This document shows positions 12,401 through 15,272 of a DNA stretch of 15,272 nt, piece after piece (positions within the stretch are counted from its first letter, which is position 1; each line of letters opens with the position of its first letter). A program made the position numbers and the translations under genes. This stretch comes from Aureispira sp045105775 (GTDB taxonomy: Bacteria; Bacteroidota; Bacteroidia; Chitinophagales; Saprospiraceae), in the NCBI GenBank assembly GCA_045105775.1, contig JBGCDW010000015.1, positions 1 through 15,272 of the forward strand. Direction: 5' to 3'. The notes under the pieces are model-generated. The model made no database searches. It worked only from the letters and a program-made list of their open reading frames with translations, and was not told the origin of the DNA.

Positions 12401-15272
12401 TCATTGAAGTAAATTTCAGGTTTGGGGTTAATCTGAATCGTAATGGTATCATTAATGGTACATCCAGTAGCGCTGGTATAGGTATAATAAAGATCTCTGA
12501 GCAATATGGTATTGGTATCGGGTAGATTACTCACGGTCAAAATGTCCGTCCCCGCAATAATCAAATCACCAGAAAACTGATAACTCCCAGAGGTGTCGTT
12601 GGCACTAAATAGTGTGTCATTGGCTGCATTGATACAGTAAGAAGGCTGATATCCTCTAGGTTCAGACGTGGGCTTATTAACAATGGTAACTTGTATACTG
12701 TCGCGATTAGAGCAGCCACTAGTGGCTGTGTAATCATAAATTAAAATATGTGTGCCAATGCCTGCATCCGCAGGCACAAATATCCCCGAAAGGGAATCTA
12801 CACCAGCCCCTATAAATGTTCCACGATTATTGAACGTATCAATAGGACTTCCTATTAACGGTATTGTATCCTTATTATTACAAAGTAGATTAGAAGGCAA
12901 TCCTGTAAGTGTCACTACCGGAATAGAATCTATTTTGATAATAGCGGTATCTATATTCTGACAATGATTGACATCTGTATAAGTAAATAATACGGTATCA
13001 ACTTCTCCACCATTAATCAAAGATGGATCATAGTAAAAATTATTTCCTATCAAGACAACCCCATCTCCTGTAATACTTGTGCCTGTATTACCTGTTGTAT
13101 AGCTGGGCTGCCCATCAATAAAGAAGGTATCGATGCTCTGACAATAACTGTGATGGGAAGTATCTAATCCATTAATACCATATATACTCGATACAAAATT
13201 GAATGCACTATCAATATCAATAGCAGGGGGAGGAATAACCGTAATATATGCCGTATCACTACTAAAACAACCTACTGCATCGGTAACTTCTACCCATACT
13301 GTAGTAGCAGTGTCTCCATTACTATAAACAATACTAGGATCAAAGAAGGTATCTGTACCAACCACTCGAATACCCGCACCAAAGAAAAGAATAGAGGTAA
13401 GCGTATTGGGTCTGCTGGTAAATGTAGTATCTAAACCAACACTATCCACACTGTAGCAAAATTCATTGGTTAGTGTAGAGCCATTTAAGAGCAAATTTAC
13501 TTCTGGGCCATTGTTAACAATAAGGTCATTTGTATAAAAATAGGTGCATCCATTGCTGTCGCTCAAGACATAAGTAATGGTATTATTGCCGATACCTGCC
13601 GATCTTGGATTAAAAATACCAGTAGCAGGATCAACACCAGAACCTGAGAATGCCTCACTAACACCTGTGCCCAAAGCAGCACGCTGCAACAAATCAGGCG
13701 CATCGCCTCTACAATAAGGGCTCTGACTCATAAAACTTGGAGTCTGCGGAGCTGTAATAGTCACCAACGGTTGGTCAACAAATGGTAGACGATCATCACA
13801 ACCATAATAATCTATTTCATAGCCCACTCTCAAGTCTAAATTTCCTATCCCAGAAGGCACCAAGCTATCGTAAACAACAGCAGGATTTAGATAATGATTG
13901 TCCAAATAAATCGTATCATTCGTACTACTTCGGTACACATAAATTATATTACTACTCAACCCTACAAATCCAAGAGAAGGAAACAGCGTATCGCCCATTT
14001 CATTGGCACAGTAAGAAGATTTTAGATTATTAATAAAGAGAATGGATTGATTGGCTCCTGTACGAACCACACTATCTGTCACCACAAAGGTATCGGCCAC
14101 AAGGGTAGTAACCACACCCAAGGCATCGGTTACGGTAGTCAAGTTTTGGTATTGCATATTTACAATCACCTTGTTGAATATAGGGTCGAAATCAAATTGC
14201 TCTTGGCCCTGTATAAGCGAAACAGGATTAATAGCGGCGGAATTATTGGGGTCACTCGTATAGGTACTCAATAATTCATTTCTAAGAATACGCCTAGTCT
14301 CTGTACCTATGACAAGAGTGGTATCCAAATAAACCAAATTGGTATCTCTACCAAAAGTGGCAATGCCCGAAGAAGCGCATAAGGTATCGGGTAAATTTTG
14401 AATAACCAATTTGCCCAGTATATCAATAAAACCATCGGCACTACCGATACAACCTTGATTGTTGTATTCCAAGGTTACCAAATTGCGTCCTCCCGCAATC
14501 GTACTCAAAAAGTTGTTGTTTTGATCTATAAAAGTCCCCGAAAAGGTATGGGGCAAACAAGGTACAATCGCACTGTTAGGATTAGAATTGCAGAAAATAT
14601 TGGGTGTTACAAGCGTTATCATATTGCTCAGGCTCGTATCCAAGGAGAGTACTTTGTTGCCAGCCACTGCATCCTGCTGGCTTAGGGTAGCAAACTCCAC
14701 ACGATTGAGGCGATTGTCGTAAATAGGAAGCGTTCTAGTCATACCAATAGCTTGAGCACAAGGGGTGGTATTATCACTATAAGTAGGGGTGTAGGCATAG
14801 CCGATTCTAGCCGCCAAGGAAGTGCTATGGGCGGTAGGCCAAGGCATTTGGGTCGCATCTAGTGTATCGCCCGATACCGCGCCAGCCGCTGTGCCAATGC
14901 CTGTAAAAGTGCCTCCTGCTGGAGTGGCATTGAGGCTAATAGCAGTATTGGATGCACAAAGCAAGCTGGGCAGCGTCGTAAAATCCAATGTTGGGTTGTG
15001 AATGACCAAGGAGTAATCGGTGGTATCAATAGGAGTGCCATTGCCATCTATAAAAATGACCGTACCCGATGCCGCATTGTTGGGAATGGTGAAGGATACC
15101 GTTCCTTGCACTCCTGAATTGGTTCCAGTACCTTGATTTGTCAAGGTCAATGCAGGAGCGGTAATATTAAGGCGTGTACCCACTTGTTTGCTCGGTAAAC
15201 TAACACTTGCAGGATGTCCACTAAAGTTATTATAATCAAAAGAAACACTCGAACCTGCACAAGCTTCTGTTA
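9169..15272 (-). CDS. Gene A: giant multidomain T9SS-exported surface protein, paralogue of gene B (5' end missing)
   Basis: The frame is open to the right edge, so 2033 residues are visible and the true start lies outside the window. A GTG at 15181-15183 is an internal Val codon: 29 more in-frame codons upstream (TEACAGSSVSFDYNNF...) align with EACVNDTISFHYTNF of gene B. Visible order: one large N-terminal unit (1 to ~780), seven Ig-like modules (~780-1386), a PKD-like module (GVPNLDFAVQGG onward), a jelly-roll module (~1486-1680, WEWG, YSPCFDIS, DGFAFDNV), an Omp28/thioredoxin-like module without CxxC (~1681-1929, DVVLLQYH, YIDG, VVFIQNIATKEI) and a T9SS type A sorting domain (1951-2033). 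This matches gene B from residue ~850 onward, module for module. In B the matching EAC at residue 41 sits 16 residues after the cleavage site, so A may be almost complete here, or may carry another unit upstream. Inferred role: surface adhesin or fibre protein. Confidence 0.95.
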   Translation of the reverse strand, partial: TEACAGSSVSFDYNNFSGHPASVSLPSKQVGTRLNITAPALTLTNQGTGTNSGVQGTVSFTIPNNAASGTVIFIDGNGTPIDTTDYSLVIHNPTLDFTTLPSLLCASNTAISLNATPAGGTFTGIGTAAGAVSGDTLDATQMPWPTAHSTSLAARIGYAYTPTYSDNTTPCAQAIGMTRTLPIYDNRLNRVEFATLSQQDAVAGNKVLSLDTSLSNMITLVTPNIFCNSNPNSAIVPCLPHTFSGTFIDQNNNFLSTIAGGRNLVTLEYNNQGCIGSADGFIDILGKLVIQNLPDTLCASSGIATFGRDTNLVYLDTTLVIGTETRRILRNELLSTYTSDPNNSAAINPVSLIQGQEQFDFDPIFNKVIVNMQYQNLTTVTDALGVVTTLVADTFVVTDSVVRTGANQSILFINNLKSSYCANEMGDTLFPSLGFVGLSSNIIYVYRSSTNDTIYLDNHYLNPAVVYDSLVPSGIGNLDLRVGYEIDYYGCDDRLPFVDQPLVTITAPQTPSFMSQSPYCRGDAPDLLQRAALGTGVSEAFSGSGVDPATGIFNPRSAGIGNNTITYVLSDSNGCTYFYTNDLIVNNGPEVNLLLNGSTLTNEFCYSVDSVGLDTTFTSRPNTLTSILFFGAGIRVVGTDTFFDPSIVYSNGDTATTVWVEVTDAVGCFSSDTAYITVIPPPAIDIDSAFNFVSSIYGINGLDTSHHSYCQSIDTFFIDGQPSYTTGNTGTSITGDGVVLIGNNFYYDPSLINGGEVDTVLFTYTDVNHCQNIDTAIIKIDSIPVVTLTGLPSNLLCNNKDTIPLIGSPIDTFNNRGTFIGAGVDSLSGIFVPADAGIGTHILIYDYTATSGCSNRDSIQVTIVNKPTSEPRGYQPSYCINAANDTLFSANDTSGSYQFSGDLIIAGTDILTVSNLPDTNTILLRDLYYTYTSATGCTINDTITIQINPKPEIYFNDLDTAYCANGTAQNFRVSPNGGSLIHTDSAFSILTDNRFIEFNPMLTDTGYTSLTYTFTAPNTCADTVTTPVYVQPVVLPSIAGLDSFYCKTNDTIPLTASLSGGYFIGSGVGSNTNRGWFFIPNNAQNGANRIQYIIPGQVTAPGQALVCRTDTTVIVNIEAPLNINLASPSLVSKFCSSDPAVQFLYDTLSAAVVHTFRADTSTSDSAVVWSANTYFFDPSNASIGANVIIYAVEDTITGCKDSTEHIFVVDEYIVPRIRNLDSSYCEEDEIIAISGIPSGSTITRDGVPIPPINPQIPNRLAFRPNGLGLPLNPLTSSIKDTIVCSYTQGGCSDSVTIIVDIHPVFNVDFTVDSNNLQKIFCLGGDTVDLIPSTSGGFFSGTGVRSGTTFFIPDLAEAGIHPIKFEYTDSVTSCYSEFTDTFYVYGVPNLDFAVQGGCQFDSIEFVPNNALLGLDNIFQNNFIDSVTSVLWYMSDSVQIVGSGQRDSITPLHYQYASPGVYNTQLMVANREVCVDTQTIRIVISPKISTFPYVEDFETDNGNWFAESRDSTHRLLWEWGIDSTSQGGPNDNSNHIWATQTNASYAESEDAWVYSPCFDISNLDRPMISLNFWSNVRPSDGAILEYQGADGRWLPLGAVNRGIDWYNSGAVYARPGDQVLPGSATSMGWIGLQQFDWKDGRCKLDGIAYNSSTRFRIAFASLPNPINSFLDGFAFDNVVIRSRTRNVLIETMVNDRYEDTVGLAVGIEMETINNANYQLIHHTELNKDVVLLQYHIERANGTVTGGSDDFFHLHNPDLGKTRSFEYSATPGKAYIDGTDSAYTTRFLTEVDFEQDMLETPKFAISIDTFRHINNNFQIVARATALIDTMAAADYRIYTVISEDSLSYPRGSGYNSLVHAVVRENDEYHLNPFRSTSNIINNHTWTIGETERVEFNWNHSANSFINYRPNRFHAVVFIQNIATKEIFQVATSRDVSGYWIGINPIEAEEELNELQSLKLFPNPAHDYFNLQFDQALEHDYEWKLVNMQGVEVKQGQLQMGTDQVRINGLDYPSGTYILLLYNNNVFVQRKVILGRP
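9484..10230 (-). other. Omp28/thioredoxin-like module of gene A lacking the CxxC
   Basis: Visible residues about 1681-1929. Landmarks are VLIETMVN, DVVLLQYH, SATPGKAYIDG (a possible cis-Pro site), YTVISEDSLSYPRGSGYN, VVRENDEYH and FHAVVFIQNIATKEIFQVATS. The loop after ETMVN, where an active-site CxxC would be expected, has no Cys. Compared with gene B it carries an insertion there (RYEDTVGLAVGIEMETI) and a second one after YHIE (GTVTGGSDDFFH). Confidence 0.6.
10231..10815 (-). other. Jelly-roll (MAM/lectin-like) module of gene A
   Basis: Visible residues about 1486-1680, from FPYVEDFETDNGNWFAE through LLWEWGID, WVYSPCFDIS, PMISLNFW, AILEYQGADGRW and GWIG to FRIAFAS and DGFAFDNVVI. All landmarks of the gene B module are kept, so the fold is probably conserved. 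The loops between ILEYQ and FAFDNV differ in length and sequence. Confidence 0.65.
11113..12933 (-). repeat. Seven tandem Ig-like modules in gene A
   Basis: Visible residues about 780-1386. Module starts are LLCNNKD, SYCINAAND, AYCANGTA, FYCKTND, KFCSSDP, SYCEEDE and FCLGGD. Each has a second Cys near its end (SGC, TGC, NTC, LVC, TGC, GGC, TSC). The order and the individual module identities correspond one to one with gene B, with small insertions and deletions. Confidence 0.75.
12934..15270 (-). repeat. Large N-terminal unit of gene A (single visible copy)
   Basis: Visible residues 1 to ~779. Anchors shared with both gene B copies are EAC (2), LVIHNPTLDF (88), LLCASN (~103), YDNRLNRVEFA (184), LPHTFSGTFI (239), TLEYNNQGC (266), IDYYGC (~486), HSYCQS (~707) and CQNIDTAI (~770). 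It goes straight into the Ig-like array, as copy 2 of gene B does. The window edge falls at the front of the unit, so a further upstream copy cannot be excluded. Confidence 0.8.

Noticed and set aside
552..14685. About two dozen short open frames of 60-130 codons on both strands inside genes A and B
   Set aside because: All lie within two long coding frames with signal peptide, domain and paralogue support. Their translations show no conserved domains and no shared positions between A and B, so they are shadow frames.

Overview
The window looks like low-GC Bacteroidota DNA. Both long genes end in a type IX secretion (T9SS) type A C-terminal sorting domain, gene spacing is AT-rich, and there are no Shine-Dalgarno sequences. 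A marine or filamentous group such as Saprospiria would fit the gene size and composition, but nothing here fixes the genus. I see no RNA gene, insertion sequence, CRISPR array or enzyme-coding gene.

Essentially the whole window is one tandem array of giant paralogous secreted surface proteins, all on the minus strand, so transcription runs right to left. Gene A (9169 to the right edge) has lost its 5' end and shows 2033 residues. Gene B (336-8897) is complete at 2853 residues. Gene C (1-119) is only a start codon, a signal peptide and the first residues of the mature protein, running off the left edge. Genes A and B each end in their own rho-independent terminator (9105-9139 and 274-305), so each is probably its own transcription unit.

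The architecture of B, from the N-terminus, is: signal peptide; two tandem copies of a large unit of about 800 residues; seven Ig-like modules, most with a YC...GC cysteine pair; a PKD-like module; a jelly-roll (MAM/lectin-like) module; an Omp28/thioredoxin-like module without a CxxC motif; and the T9SS sorting domain. Gene A shows one copy of the large unit, then the same modules in the same order. The likely role is a very long adhesin or surface-fibre protein, exported by Sec, carried across the outer membrane by T9SS and anchored or released there. The ligand cannot be told from sequence.

The points most worth a second look are: the internal duplication in B; the near-identical last ~265 bp of A and B against strongly diverged upstream parts, which suggests gene conversion; the long N-terminal unit, which I cannot assign to a named family; and the CxxC-less thioredoxin-like module next to the sorting signal.
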